Below, one piece after another: positions 8,464 to 16,736 of a stretch of DNA of 64,000 bases. The translations under genes were made by a program, and so were the position numbers. The stretch covers positions 2,957,001 to 3,021,000 of the forward strand of contig NZ_CP045420.1 of NCBI RefSeq assembly GCF_009363795.1. Direction: 5' to 3'. Below the pieces are notes generated by a model, which worked only from the letters and a program-made list of their open reading frames with translations, searched no databases and was not told the DNA's origin. How positions within the stretch are numbered: the first letter of the stretch is position 1; every line of letters starts with the position of its first letter. The DNA is from Palleronia sp. THAF1. GTDB lineage: Bacteria; Pseudomonadota; Alphaproteobacteria; Rhodobacterales; Rhodobacteraceae.

Positions 8464-9270
8464 ATGCGGTTCGTTGAACGCAATGCTGTTTCTGTCAGCG
8501 GGCGCGGCGCGGTACCGATTGTCTTTCTGCACGGCTATGGCTGCGACAGCGGTATGTGGCGCGCCGTCCTTCCGGCCTTTCAGGACGATTTCAAGGCCAT
8601 CACCTACGATCTGACGGGATACGGACGCTCTCATACCGCCGACTACGATCCCGAGCGCTACGCCTCTCTCGAAGCCCACGCCGACGATCTGATCGCGATC
8701 ATCGAAGAGCTTGATCTGCGCGATGTCATTGCAGTCGGCCATTCTGTCAGTGCCATGACCGTCGGACTGGCCGCGAAACGGCGGCCTGACCTGATCTCGC
8801 GCCTTGTCATGGTCTGCCCCTCTCCCAGCTACGTCGACGACGGCGACTACGTTGGCGGCTTTCTTCAGGAAGACCTGCATAGCCTTCTAGATATCGTGGA
8901 TTCGAACTATCTGGGCTGGTCGCGACAGATGGCGCCGCAGTTCATGGGCGCGCCGTCCCAACCCAAGCTGGGCGAAGAACTGGTCGACAGCTTTTGTCGG
9001 ACCGATCCGGATATCGCGCGGCATTTTGCGAAGGTGACCTTTCTGCACGACCACCGCGCCGAGGTGAAGGATATCAAGCAGCCGACCCTGATCCTGCAAT
9101 GCCACGATGATGTCCTTGTACCACCGCAGGTCGGCGACTGGATGGTGGCCAACATGCACGACGCCACGCTGACCGTTCTGGAGGCAACAGGCCACTGCCC
9201 GCATATGAGCGCGCCGAACAGGACGTCTGACGCCATCCTGACCTTCCTGCACGCGCCCGCCGCAGCCTGA
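8464..9270 (+). CDS. RsbQ-like alpha/beta hydrolase (stress-signalling type)
   Basis: 268 residues. The fold is shown by VFLHGYGCDSGMW, the nucleophile elbow G-H-S94-V-S (residues 92-96), an Asp in the CHDDVLVPP segment near 215 and the GHCPH histidine motif near 244-247. Several stretches are hallmarks of RsbQ and its plant relatives D14/KAI2: DLTGYGRS, SPSYVDDGDYVGGF, NYLGWSRQMAP and GHCPHMSAP. In Bacillus subtilis, RsbQ is needed for the PAS-domain phosphatase RsbP to activate sigma-B under energy stress. Here the next gene, 6 nt downstream, is a two-PAS histidine kinase, so this protein probably supplies or processes a small ligand for that sensor. The ligand is unknown. A promoter-like sequence precedes it at 8365-8394. 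Confidence 0.9.
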   Translation: MRFVERNAVSVSGRGAVPIVFLHGYGCDSGMWRAVLPAFQDDFKAITYDLTGYGRSHTADYDPERYASLEAHADDLIAIIEELDLRDVIAVGHSVSAMTVGLAAKRRPDLISRLVMVCPSPSYVDDGDYVGGFLQEDLHSLLDIVDSNYLGWSRQMAPQFMGAPSQPKLGEELVDSFCRTDPDIARHFAKVTFLHDHRAEVKDIKQPTLILQCHDDVLVPPQVGDWMVANMHDATLTVLEATGHCPHMSAPNRTSDAILTFLHAPAAA

Positions 9271-9276
9271 TCGCGT

Positions 9277-10611
9277 ATGCAGCCAACAAGCGATCTTGAA
9301 GATTGGCCATGCGGATTGATCGATCTCGACGGCGCGGGGCGCGTGTTGACCATGAACGGCCAGATGAAAGCATGGCTTGGCCTGGACGACGATCAACCCG
9401 GCCTGACCCTGCACGACCTGCTGCCGCGCGCCGTGCGCATCTATTTCGAAACGCACCTGCGTCCGTTGCTGATCGTCGAAGGCAAGCTGAGCGAAGTTTC
9501 CGTCGATTTCCTATGCAGCGACGGCACCCGCTTGGGAACATACCTGAACGCCGTTGCGGATCGTTTGGACGGCAAGCTGACTCGCATTCGGATGGCGGTC
9601 TTTCGCAACGAAACCCGCAAGGCGTTCGAGCAAGAGCTGATTGCACGCCGCCGGGAAAGCGACCTGTTCAAGGTACTCGTGGCGTCATCGCCTCAGGCCA
9701 TCGTCTCGATCGACGACGGGCAAATGATCCGCAGTTGGAACCCCGCCGCGACAAGACTCTTCGGATACGACGCGGAGTCGGTCATCGGGCAGCCCATCCG
9801 ATCCATCCTGCTGTCATCCGAGATGCACGCGCCGTTCGAGGCCGCACTTGCACGGGCCACGGCCGGTGAAATCGTGCGCGACGAGACGGTACGCATCCAC
9901 CAGAACGGGCACCCGGTCGACGTCGAAGTCTCGATCGCCGTCGTCCACGATGAAATCGGCAAGGTCTCCGGCTTCATGCTGACCTTCATCGACATCAGTC
10001 ATCGTAAGGCGGCCGAAGCCGAAGCCAGCAACTTGCTTGAGGAACTCAACCACCGGTCCAAGAATATCCTCTCCATCGTTCAGGTGATCGCACGGCAGAC
10101 CGGGCGTTTCCACGACGGCCCCGAGTTTCACAATGTGCTGTCGCAGCGCCTCGCCAGCCTGATCTCCAATCAGGAAAGCCTGATTCACAAGCAGGGCCGC
10201 ACCGCCGACCTGGGTCATTTGGCAAAAACGCAGTTTTCGCATTTGATCGATCCCAAGGGCGATATCGTGACACTCGAAGGACCGCCAGTTCAGCTGAATC
10301 AGCAAGCGGCGCAGGCCATCGGAATGGCGATCTTCGAGCTGGTGACCAACGCCGTGAAATACGGCTCGCTGTCACAACCTGATGGCCGCGTCCTGCTGAC
10401 ATGGACGGTCGTGGAAGAGGATGAACCAGGGCTGAAGATGACGTGGCAGGAGGAAGGCGGCCCTGCGATAGCTGCCCCCGCACGTCGGGGCTTCGGCTCG
10501 CAGGTCACCGGACCAATCCTGGAGGGCGTGACTCATGGCCAGACAACGCGCGACTACGTGGCAAGCGGCTTTGTATGGACATTTTCCGCGCCGTTGGATC
10601 GACTCTGCTGA
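9277..10611 (+). CDS. PAS-PAS sensor histidine kinase of the HWE/HisKA_2 group
   Basis: 444 residues, no transmembrane helix, so a cytosolic sensor. A first PAS-like domain spans about 8-110 and a canonical one about 128-245 (SSPQAIVSIDDGQMIRSWN through MLTFIDISHRKAAE). The phospho-acceptor is H259 in EELNHRSKN. The ATP lid region has N358 in FELVTNAVKYGSLS, and W390-Q-E392 in the MTWQEEGGP segment gives the Trp-x-Glu that names the HWE group. RRGFGSQV is the G box. No receiver domain is attached and no response regulator is adjacent. Kinases of this type in alphaproteobacteria often act on PhyR of the general stress response or on single-domain receivers. Pairing with an RsbQ-like hydrolase suggests its PAS domain reads a ligand made by that enzyme. 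Confidence 0.92.
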   Translation: MQPTSDLEDWPCGLIDLDGAGRVLTMNGQMKAWLGLDDDQPGLTLHDLLPRAVRIYFETHLRPLLIVEGKLSEVSVDFLCSDGTRLGTYLNAVADRLDGKLTRIRMAVFRNETRKAFEQELIARRRESDLFKVLVASSPQAIVSIDDGQMIRSWNPAATRLFGYDAESVIGQPIRSILLSSEMHAPFEAALARATAGEIVRDETVRIHQNGHPVDVEVSIAVVHDEIGKVSGFMLTFIDISHRKAAEAEASNLLEELNHRSKNILSIVQVIARQTGRFHDGPEFHNVLSQRLASLISNQESLIHKQGRTADLGHLAKTQFSHLIDPKGDIVTLEGPPVQLNQQAAQAIGMAIFELVTNAVKYGSLSQPDGRVLLTWTVVEEDEPGLKMTWQEEGGPAIAAPARRGFGSQVTGPILEGVTHGQTTRDYVASGFVWTFSAPLDRLC

Positions 10612-10647
10612 AGACGATGTGCCGGGCATAACCTTGGGACGTCTTTT
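10611..10647 (+). terminator. Weak candidate intrinsic terminator after the HWE kinase
   Basis: AAGACG at 10611-10616 can pair with CGTCTT at 10640-10645 and the right arm runs into TTTT. The stem is only 6 bp and the loop is long, although TGCC-G-GGCA inside the loop can form a second small stem. Placement directly after the stop codon is right for a terminator, but the energy is likely modest. Confidence 0.3.
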
Positions 10648-10916
10648 GCTCCCTGCACTCTGCGAACACTCTCGCTGAACGCCGAAGATATCGCTCTCCG
10701 GGTAGACTGGCCGGCGGGACCGCGGGACGACGAGCGGACAGATCATGCCCACTCTCGTCGGGCCACCTTGCTGTACATCGGCCAGACGCTGCCACGACAT
10801 CCACCCACCAAATGCCCTACGCACACCCTACCCGCGCTGCACATTTGCCCGACGTCCGCTGCACGCTTGCGGGACGGATGCGGGACGGCCTAGACACAGA
10901 TCAAAGGAGAACCCCC
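10648..10916. other. Intergenic region without a recognisable gene
   Basis: The 305 bases between the kinase stop and the DUF4170 start contain no frame with protein-like composition. Apart from the weak terminator at its left end and AAAGGAGA just before 10917, I see only C-rich sequence (for example around 10800-10870). A promoter for the lipid A operon is expected here, but no convincing -35/-10 pair stands out. Confidence 0.4.
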
Positions 10917-11162
10917 ATGACCCAACGCCTGCACCTCGTTTTCGGCGGTGAGCTGATCGATCCGTCCAAGAATGCCTTCAAGGACATCAAGGACATCCAC
11001 ATCGTCGGCATGTTCCCCGACTACGCCAGCGCCTATGACGCGTGGAAGACCAACGCCCAGAAGACCGTCGACAACGCCCACATGCGCTACTTCATCGCCC
11101 ATCTGCACCGCATGATCGACGAAGAGATCGACGGCTCGCCGACAGAGGCGCTCGACGGCTGA
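10917..11162 (+). CDS. DUF4170 domain-containing protein
   Basis: 81 residues. The ATG at 10917 follows AAAGGAGA with ideal spacing, and the frame upstream of it is low-complexity and not protein-like. The segments LHLVFGGELIDPSKNAF, VGMFPDYASAYDAWK and MRYFIAHLHRMIDEE match the small alphaproteobacterial DUF4170 family, which is commonly found just before waaA-like and lpxK genes. The same order occurs here, with the waaA-like start 10 nt downstream. A role in lipid A or LPS assembly is suggested by this linkage only. No catalytic motif is visible. Confidence 0.8.
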   Translation: MTQRLHLVFGGELIDPSKNAFKDIKDIHIVGMFPDYASAYDAWKTNAQKTVDNAHMRYFIAHLHRMIDEEIDGSPTEALDG

Positions 11163-11172
11163 TCGCCGGTCC

Positions 11173-12309
11173 ATGCCAGACCTGTCCCTGACCTTGCTGC
11201 GCCACCGGCTGGCCGCCAGCCGGGAATCGGCACGCCGCCCGCACCCTGCCATGGCAAGCGCACCGCGTCCCGATGGGCGGCTTTTGTGGGTACATTACGG
11301 CGCAGGGGCCAGCGTTCACCCCACGGGGCTGGTGTTGGACCGCCTGCGCGACGAGCTGTCGGATCTGTCCATCCTGACCACCGGAATGGGCGCGCCAGAG
11401 CGCCTGACTGCTCTCGCCCCCGCCGATACCGCCACCGATGCCGTGGCGTTTTTGGATCACTGGCGCCCCTCTGCCGCGCTGTTCTGCGGGGCCGACCCCT
11501 TCCCGCTTCTGTGGGAGATCGCCCTGTCGCGCGGCATTCCCCTGCTGGCCGCTGACACCGATCCCGCGCGGATGGCGCTGGCTTTGGTCAAGCCCATGGC
11601 GCAGTTCGACGCGGTGATGGCCCGCGCCCCCGATCCGCGCCTCGGAGCGGTGGTCGAGGTCTCCGGCCCTTTTGCACAGGTCGCCGCGCCGCCCGCCGTT
11701 GCAGCGAAGGTGCTCCAGGCAGCCATCGACCGTATCGGAGCGCGGCCCATCTGGCTGGCGTTGAACACCGCGCCAGAGGAGGTGTCGCTGGTGCTGGACG
11801 CGCACCGCCGCGCGGCACAGATGACCCACCGTTTGCTACTGATACTGATGACCGAGGATGACGCAGAGGCCGGTGAGGCGCTAGAGGCGTCCGGTTTGCG
11901 CTGGCAGGTGACCAATACGGCCCCAGTTGCCCCCGATACGCAGGTCATCCTGGCAGATCGCGATCCGGGTCTGTGGCTGCGCCTTGCGCCAGTTGCCTTC
12001 TTGGGCGGCACGCTTGCGACCACCGGCCCCGTCGCACCCGTTGCGATGCCGGCCGGGCTTGGTGCAGCGATCCTGACCGGCCCACGCCTGGGGGACGATC
12101 CGGACATGCTGCAAAGTCTGCTGGACGCCGATGGCGCACGTCGCGTGACCGATGCGGACAGCCTTGGCACGCAGGTGGAACGCCTGCTGAACCCGGAAGA
12201 AGCCGCAGCGCTTGCACACAACGCGTGGACCGTGACGACCGAAGGCGCAGAGGCCAGCGCGCGCCTGTTTTCATTGCTGGACGACACGCTGGCGGGCGTG
12301 CCCGAATGA
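11173..12309 (+). CDS. WaaA/KdtA-like glycosyltransferase, probably catalytically altered
   Basis: 378 residues, shorter than classical Kdo transferase (about 420), with no N-terminal membrane anchor. Overall order and spacing follow WaaA: RLLWVHYGAGASVHP at about 37-50, LTTGMGAPERL, a second domain starting RPIWLALNTAPEEVSLVLDAHR, and a VAFLGGTLATTGPVAP segment. Key family motifs are eroded. The HxxSxGE motif with the catalytic Glu reads HYGAGAS here, and the GGHNxLEP-type motif before the last helix is absent. It may be a non-catalytic partner, a divergent transferase or a second WaaA paralogue. It sits between DUF4170 and lpxK and overlaps lpxK by ATGA at 12306-12309, so it is co-translated with a lipid A kinase. 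Confidence 0.75.
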   Translation: MPDLSLTLLRHRLAASRESARRPHPAMASAPRPDGRLLWVHYGAGASVHPTGLVLDRLRDELSDLSILTTGMGAPERLTALAPADTATDAVAFLDHWRPSAALFCGADPFPLLWEIALSRGIPLLAADTDPARMALALVKPMAQFDAVMARAPDPRLGAVVEVSGPFAQVAAPPAVAAKVLQAAIDRIGARPIWLALNTAPEEVSLVLDAHRRAAQMTHRLLLILMTEDDAEAGEALEASGLRWQVTNTAPVAPDTQVILADRDPGLWLRLAPVAFLGGTLATTGPVAPVAMPAGLGAAILTGPRLGDDPDMLQSLLDADGARRVTDADSLGTQVERLLNPEEAAALAHNAWTVTTEGAEASARLFSLLDDTLAGVPE

Positions 12310-13295
12310 GCAGCCCGCCGCGCTTCTGGTCCGCACCGCCGGACGCGCCGGGCCTTGCAGCGCGCGTTCTGTCGCCGCTGGGTGCGCTCTACGGTGCTGC
12401 GACCGCGCGGCGTGTGGCGCAGCCGGGTGCGTCCGTCGGAGTGCCGGTGATCTGCGTCGGAAACATTAACGCGGGCGGGACGGGCAAGACGCCAACCGTG
12501 ATCGAGATCATCCAGCGCCTGACCGCGCGCGGTGTGGCGGCGCAGGTCATCAGCCGCGGATACGGTGGCTCGAACAAAGACACGCGCAAGGTCAGCACCA
12601 GCGACGATGCCGCGGTAGTAGGCGATGAGCCGCTTCTGTTATCGGCCTTCGCGTCCACATGGGTCGGTCCCGATCGGCTGGCGCTGGCCCGAGCAGCGGT
12701 AGCAGATGGCGCGCAGGCGATTGTCATGGATGACGGCTTCCAAAACCCGGCGCTGGCCAAGGATTTGTCCTTGGTCATCGTTGATGCGCAGGCTGGCTTC
12801 GGCAACGGGCGCGTGATCCCGGCGGGACCGCTGAGAGAGCCTGTGGCCGCCGGTCTGGCGCGCGCCGACCTGCTGCTGTCCATCGGCGATTCATCTGCCC
12901 AAACCGCCTTCCATGATCTGTGGGGCCATGCCATTCATCTGCCCCACCTGACCGGCGCTTTGGAACCACTGCCGACTGGGATGCCATGGGCCGGGCTGCG
13001 GGCCTTCGCATTTGCGGGCATCGGACGGCCCGCCAAGTTTTTCGAAACGTTGCGAGGGCTTGGTGCAGAGATCGTCGGCCAGCGCCCACTGGACGATCAT
13101 CAGCCGCTGTCATCCGCCCTGCTGCAACGCCTGACGGCAGAGGCTCAGGCGGCGAACGCGCAGCTTGTCACAACGGAAAAGGACGCGGTGCGCTTGCCCG
13201 CGTCCTACCGTGCGTCGGTTCTGACTCTGCCCGTGCGATTGCAGATTGCAGACGCGACGCCCTTGGACGCCGCGCTGGACCGCATCGGGCTTTAG
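12306..13295 (+). CDS. lpxK: Tetraacyldisaccharide 4'-kinase
   Basis: 329 residues. LpxK phosphorylates the 4' position of tetraacyldisaccharide-1-phosphate to give lipid IVA at the inner membrane. The Walker A region is clear: GNINAGGTGKTPTV near residues 51-64. It is followed by VISRGYGGS, DEPLLLS, the DDGFQNPAL segment and GRVIPAGPLREP, all typical of LpxK. The C-terminal part (AFAGIGRPAKFFETLRGLGA, then TTEKDAVRLP) is also conserved. The ATG at 12306 overlaps the stop of the WaaA-like gene. The 3' end overlaps the convergent DsbA-like gene by 4 nt. Confidence 0.93.
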   Translation: MSSPPRFWSAPPDAPGLAARVLSPLGALYGAATARRVAQPGASVGVPVICVGNINAGGTGKTPTVIEIIQRLTARGVAAQVISRGYGGSNKDTRKVSTSDDAAVVGDEPLLLSAFASTWVGPDRLALARAAVADGAQAIVMDDGFQNPALAKDLSLVIVDAQAGFGNGRVIPAGPLREPVAAGLARADLLLSIGDSSAQTAFHDLWGHAIHLPHLTGALEPLPTGMPWAGLRAFAFAGIGRPAKFFETLRGLGAEIVGQRPLDDHQPLSSALLQRLTAEAQAANAQLVTTEKDAVRLPASYRASVLTLPVRLQIADATPLDAALDRIGL

Positions 13296-13966
13296 CTGTC
13301 TTCGTCGAGCTTCTCGTCGAGGATACGCGAGAACTCGTCATACGGCATGTTCGAGAACTTCTCGCCGTCGATGATGAAGCTGGGGGTGGATGTGATGTCA
13401 TCCGCCTCGGCGTTCTGTTGGAAGTTGGCATACAGCGCCTCGGCCTTCGTTCCATCGGACAGGCAGGCAGTCAGCTGATCGTCGGTCAGACCGGCGGTCT
13501 TGCCCAGCGTTTTCAGGTTCTCGGCGATTTCTGCCGGTTCACCTTGTGTCCAGTCGCGCTGGCGCTCGTAGATCAGGTCCGAGATGCCGAAGAAGCGGTC
13601 GGTCGAGCCTTCGCAGCGCGCGACCATGTCGGCCCACAGGCCGTAGCGGTCGAAGTAGACGCCGCGATAGGTGAAGCCGATCTTGCCGGTGTCGATGTAA
13701 TCGGCCTTCAGCTCTTCGAACACGGTGTCGTGGAACGTCGCGCAATGGGGGCAGGTAAACGACGCGTATTCGATCACCTGGATATCTGCGTCGGGGTTGC
13801 CCAGCGTCATTTCCTGGATGTCCACTTCTGCGGCGACGGCGCTGCTTTCCTGCGCGTTGGCGGCAGCGAAGGGTGTCGAGGCCGGGTTCGCGGTGGGCTG
13901 AGACATATACCATGCGCCCCCTGCAACGGCGGCAACGGCAATGGCGGCAAGGGGAAGCGTCTTCAT
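13292..13966 (-). CDS. DsbA family thiol:disulfide oxidoreductase
   Basis: 224 residues. An N-terminal signal or anchor (residues 1-20) is followed by a linker and a thioredoxin-like domain. The redox site is C72-P-H-C75 in ASFTCPHCATF. The helical insertion and a cis-proline segment (DDITSTPSFIIDG) follow, as in DsbA/Com1-type proteins. It should act in the periplasm in disulfide formation or isomerisation. Its start overlaps the stop of the upstream DUF721 gene as ATGA (13963-13966), so the two are translationally coupled. Confidence 0.9.
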   Translation of the reverse strand: MKTLPLAAIAVAAVAGGAWYMSQPTANPASTPFAAANAQESSAVAAEVDIQEMTLGNPDADIQVIEYASFTCPHCATFHDTVFEELKADYIDTGKIGFTYRGVYFDRYGLWADMVARCEGSTDRFFGISDLIYERQRDWTQGEPAEIAENLKTLGKTAGLTDDQLTACLSDGTKAEALYANFQQNAEADDITSTPSFIIDGEKFSNMPYDEFSRILDEKLDEDS

Positions 13967-14478
13967 GGTCGGTCCTTTTTCTTCGACAGCACATTCGTGC
14001 CAAGGCGTTCTAGGGCGGCGCGCAGATCTGCGTCGCCGACGTCAGTTGCGGTCTCTCGCGCAGCTTTGATGACAGCGGGATCAAGCGTGCGTTCCGGCGG
14101 TGTGTAGCCAGCCGCCGTTTCGCCAAAGCCCGTGGGCGCGGTTTGCGTGATGTGAATGCGGCGGATCGCCTGATAGCCGTAGCAGGCGTTCACACGCTCA
14201 CGCAGTTGTTCCTTCTGCATTTCCAGCATCGGTGCCTGCGCGCCGGTGGTCAGAACGGTCAGAGTGGCCCCAAGTGGGCCGCGTCCGAACGACACTTCGA
14301 CGGGTTGGCAAATCTTGGCGATCGCCTCGCCCGCCACCTCTGGCCAGCAGGTCAACAGGCGCGACACGGCAAAGCCACGGCTCTCGCCGACGGTGCGGAT
14401 GCTCCGCTCCATCAGGCTGGCGGCGCGCACGGCCCCCTTGCGGAACCTGCGGCGATGTGGCGTCTGGGCTTGGCTCAT
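13963..14478 (-). CDS. DUF721 / DciA-like protein
   Basis: 171 residues from the ATG at 14478; the frame continues upstream but there overlaps the divergent mutY gene and loses family character. The N-terminal half has the DciA signature: LLTCWPEVAGEAIAKICQPVEV followed by LTVLTTGAQAPMLEMQKEQL and INACYG-like helices. DciA-type proteins help load the DnaB helicase in bacteria without DnaC. This version has the Rhodobacterales C-terminal extension (ETAAGYTPPERTLDPAVIKAA). It is divergent from mutY with a 63-nt shared promoter region and coupled to the DsbA gene. Confidence 0.8.
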   Translation of the reverse strand: MSQAQTPHRRRFRKGAVRAASLMERSIRTVGESRGFAVSRLLTCWPEVAGEAIAKICQPVEVSFGRGPLGATLTVLTTGAQAPMLEMQKEQLRERVNACYGYQAIRRIHITQTAPTGFGETAAGYTPPERTLDPAVIKAARETATDVGDADLRAALERLGTNVLSKKKDRP

Positions 14479-14541
14479 GACCGGCAATCTATGCCTTGGA
14501 GCACGGGACGGAAGAGCAAACCCGGATCGAGGGCATAAAAC

Positions 14542-15624
14542 ATGCGTGACGCGCTGACACGATCCTTGCTGGACTGGTACGACGCCAACGCGCGCGAGAT
14601 GCCGTGGCGCGTGGGTCCAACCGACCGGAAGGCGGGCGTGCGGCCCGATCCCTACGCCGTCTGGCTGTCCGAGGTGATGCTTCAGCAGACGACCGTCGCC
14701 GCCGTGCGCGCCTATCACCAACGGTTCATCGCGATCTGGCCGACCGTGGGCGATCTGGCGGCGGCTGACGATGCGGCGGTCATGGCCGAATGGGCGGGCC
14801 TTGGCTACTACGCCCGCGCCCGCAACCTTCTGAAATGCGCGCGCGCCGTGGTTGCGGATCATGGTGGACGCTTCCCAGACACCTATGACGCGCTGCTGAC
14901 CCTACCGGGGATCGGCCCCTACACCGCCGCCGCGATCTCTGCCATCGCGTTCGACCGAGCGTCAGTGGTGGTGGACGGCAACGTCGAACGTGTGATGGCG
15001 CGGATGTATGCGGTTCAGACGCCGCTGCCCGCAGCGAAACCCGAGCTTACGGCGCTGGCTGCCGCACTGACGCCCGACACACGCCCCGGAGACTACGCGC
15101 AAGCGGTCATGGATCTTGGCGCAACCATCTGCACGCCGCGCAGCCCCGCCTGCGGCATCTGCCCGTGGATGAGCGACTGCGCCGCCCGCAAGCAGGGCAT
15201 CGCGGCAGAGCTGCCGAAGAAGACACCGAAAGCGCCGAAGCCCGTGCGGCGGGGCGTCGTCTACGCCGGTCGGCGCCCTGACGGCGCCTGGCTGCTAGAG
15301 ACGCGGCCCGACAAGGGTCTGCTGGGCGGGATGGTCGGCTTTCCCGGATCGGACTGGGCCGAGGTGCCGGAGGACACAGCGCCCCCCGCCGACGCCCGCT
15401 GGCAGGACGCCGGAGAGGTGCGCCATATCTTCACCCATTTCCACCTGATCCTGCTCGTCCGCGCCGCGACGGTCGAAGGCCCCGCGCAACGGGGCAGATT
15501 CACACCCGCAAATGCCTTCAACCCCCGCGATCTGCCTACATTGATGCGCAAGGTCCTTAACGCAGCCCTTGCGGCATTGCCGCCGCTTGAGCGGACGCCC
15601 GACACGGATGTAGAAGACACGTAA
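14542..15624 (+). CDS. mutY: A/G-specific adenine DNA glycosylase
   Basis: 360 residues. MutY removes adenine mispaired with 8-oxoguanine. Motifs are the EVMLQQT segment with E44, the helix-hairpin-helix LPGIGPYTAAAI (121-132), D145 in VVVDGNVER and a C-x6-C-x2-C-x5-C iron-sulfur loop (CTPRSPACGICPWMSDC) near residue 200. A Nudix-like C-terminal domain that recognises 8-oxoG follows (VRRGVVYAGRR, then LLGGMVGFPGSDW). The stop TAA shares its last base with the ATG of the alkB-like gene, giving TAATG coupling. An Fpg-family gene lies just beyond that gene, so two parts of the oxidised-guanine repair system are close together. Confidence 0.95.
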   Translation: MRDALTRSLLDWYDANAREMPWRVGPTDRKAGVRPDPYAVWLSEVMLQQTTVAAVRAYHQRFIAIWPTVGDLAAADDAAVMAEWAGLGYYARARNLLKCARAVVADHGGRFPDTYDALLTLPGIGPYTAAAISAIAFDRASVVVDGNVERVMARMYAVQTPLPAAKPELTALAAALTPDTRPGDYAQAVMDLGATICTPRSPACGICPWMSDCAARKQGIAAELPKKTPKAPKPVRRGVVYAGRRPDGAWLLETRPDKGLLGGMVGFPGSDWAEVPEDTAPPADARWQDAGEVRHIFTHFHLILLVRAATVEGPAQRGRFTPANAFNPRDLPTLMRKVLNAALAALPPLERTPDTDVEDT

Positions 15625-16736
15625 TGACCCACCTGTCCAAAGCCCTGCCGTTCTGGCTATCGCTGCTGCTTGTCCCAGTGATCCTGGTGTCGGCGGCGCT
15701 AGGGGGGTGGTGGCTGATGCTTGTGCCTGCGCTGACGTGGTGGCTGTTCTCGATCATCGACAGTTTCGCTGGTCTGAACGAAGCCAATGAAGACCCCCAA
15801 ACCCCAGACAGCCAGCTGTTCTGGTATCGCACAGTCACACTGATCTGGTTTCCAATCCAGTTCACGCTGACATTCGGCTTGATCTGGTACGCCACACACG
15901 CGGACTATTCGGGCGCGGAACAGTTCTGGCTGTTCTTCGGCATGGGCGTCTTGTCCGGCACCGTCGGCATCAACTACGCGCATGAGTTGATGCACCAGCG
16001 CAACCGCGCCGAACGCTGGCTCGCCGATCTGCTTCTGGCGATCGTTTTCTATTCCCACTTCCGGTCAGAGCATCTGCTGGTCCATCACCGTTACGTCGGC
16101 ACGCGCCGCGACCCCGTGACGGCGCGCTATAACGAGGGCTTCCACCGTTACTACCCGCGCGTCCTGCGGCAATCGCTGATGTCGTCCTTCCGCGCCGAAG
16201 CTGCCATGCTGGCCCGCAAATCGCTGCCGTGGTTCCACCGCAGCAACCCGTTCTGGCGCTACTGGGCGTTGCAGGCAGGCTTCTTGATCCTCGCCTTCGC
16301 CCTTGGCAGCTGGACGGGCGTCGGCCTTTTGCTGGTTCAGGCGGGCGTTGCGATCTGGCAGCTGGAGTTGGTGAATTACGTCGAGCACTACGGCCTGACG
16401 CGCAAACATCTTGGCGACGGCAAGTACGAGCACGTGCAGCCCCGCCATTCGTGGAACGCGTCGCAGAAGGCGTCGAACTGGCTGCTCATCAACCTGCAGC
16501 GCCATTCGGACCATCACTACAAGCCGGACCGCCGTTTTCCGCTGTTGCAGACCTTCGACGATACGCAGGCTCCGCAACTACCGGCAGGCTACCCGATCAT
16601 GACCTTCGCCGCGATGATTCCGCCCCTGTGGAAGCGGATCATGAATCCGCGCGTGAAGGCGTGGCGCGCGCAATTCTATCCAGAAATCGAGGATTGGCAG
16701 CCCTACAACAAGGCGCTGAACCCCGCGCCGCGCTAG
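15624..16736 (+). CDS. alkB: AlkB-type alkane 1-monooxygenase (membrane di-iron)
   Basis: 370 residues with about six hydrophobic helices. The histidine boxes of AlkB are all present: HELMH in the NYAHELMHQRN segment, HLLVHH in SEHLLVHHRYVG, and HSDHH in NLQRHSDHHYKPDR. The family signature NYVEHYGL also occurs. The enzyme would hydroxylate the terminal carbon of alkanes or fatty chains, drawing electrons from rubredoxin. No rubredoxin domain is fused and none is adjacent. The gene is translationally linked to mutY (TAATG) and its end overlaps the convergent Fpg gene by 4 nt. Confidence 0.92.
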   Translation: MTHLSKALPFWLSLLLVPVILVSAALGGWWLMLVPALTWWLFSIIDSFAGLNEANEDPQTPDSQLFWYRTVTLIWFPIQFTLTFGLIWYATHADYSGAEQFWLFFGMGVLSGTVGINYAHELMHQRNRAERWLADLLLAIVFYSHFRSEHLLVHHRYVGTRRDPVTARYNEGFHRYYPRVLRQSLMSSFRAEAAMLARKSLPWFHRSNPFWRYWALQAGFLILAFALGSWTGVGLLLVQAGVAIWQLELVNYVEHYGLTRKHLGDGKYEHVQPRHSWNASQKASNWLLINLQRHSDHHYKPDRRFPLLQTFDDTQAPQLPAGYPIMTFAAMIPPLWKRIMNPRVKAWRAQFYPEIEDWQPYNKALNPAPR

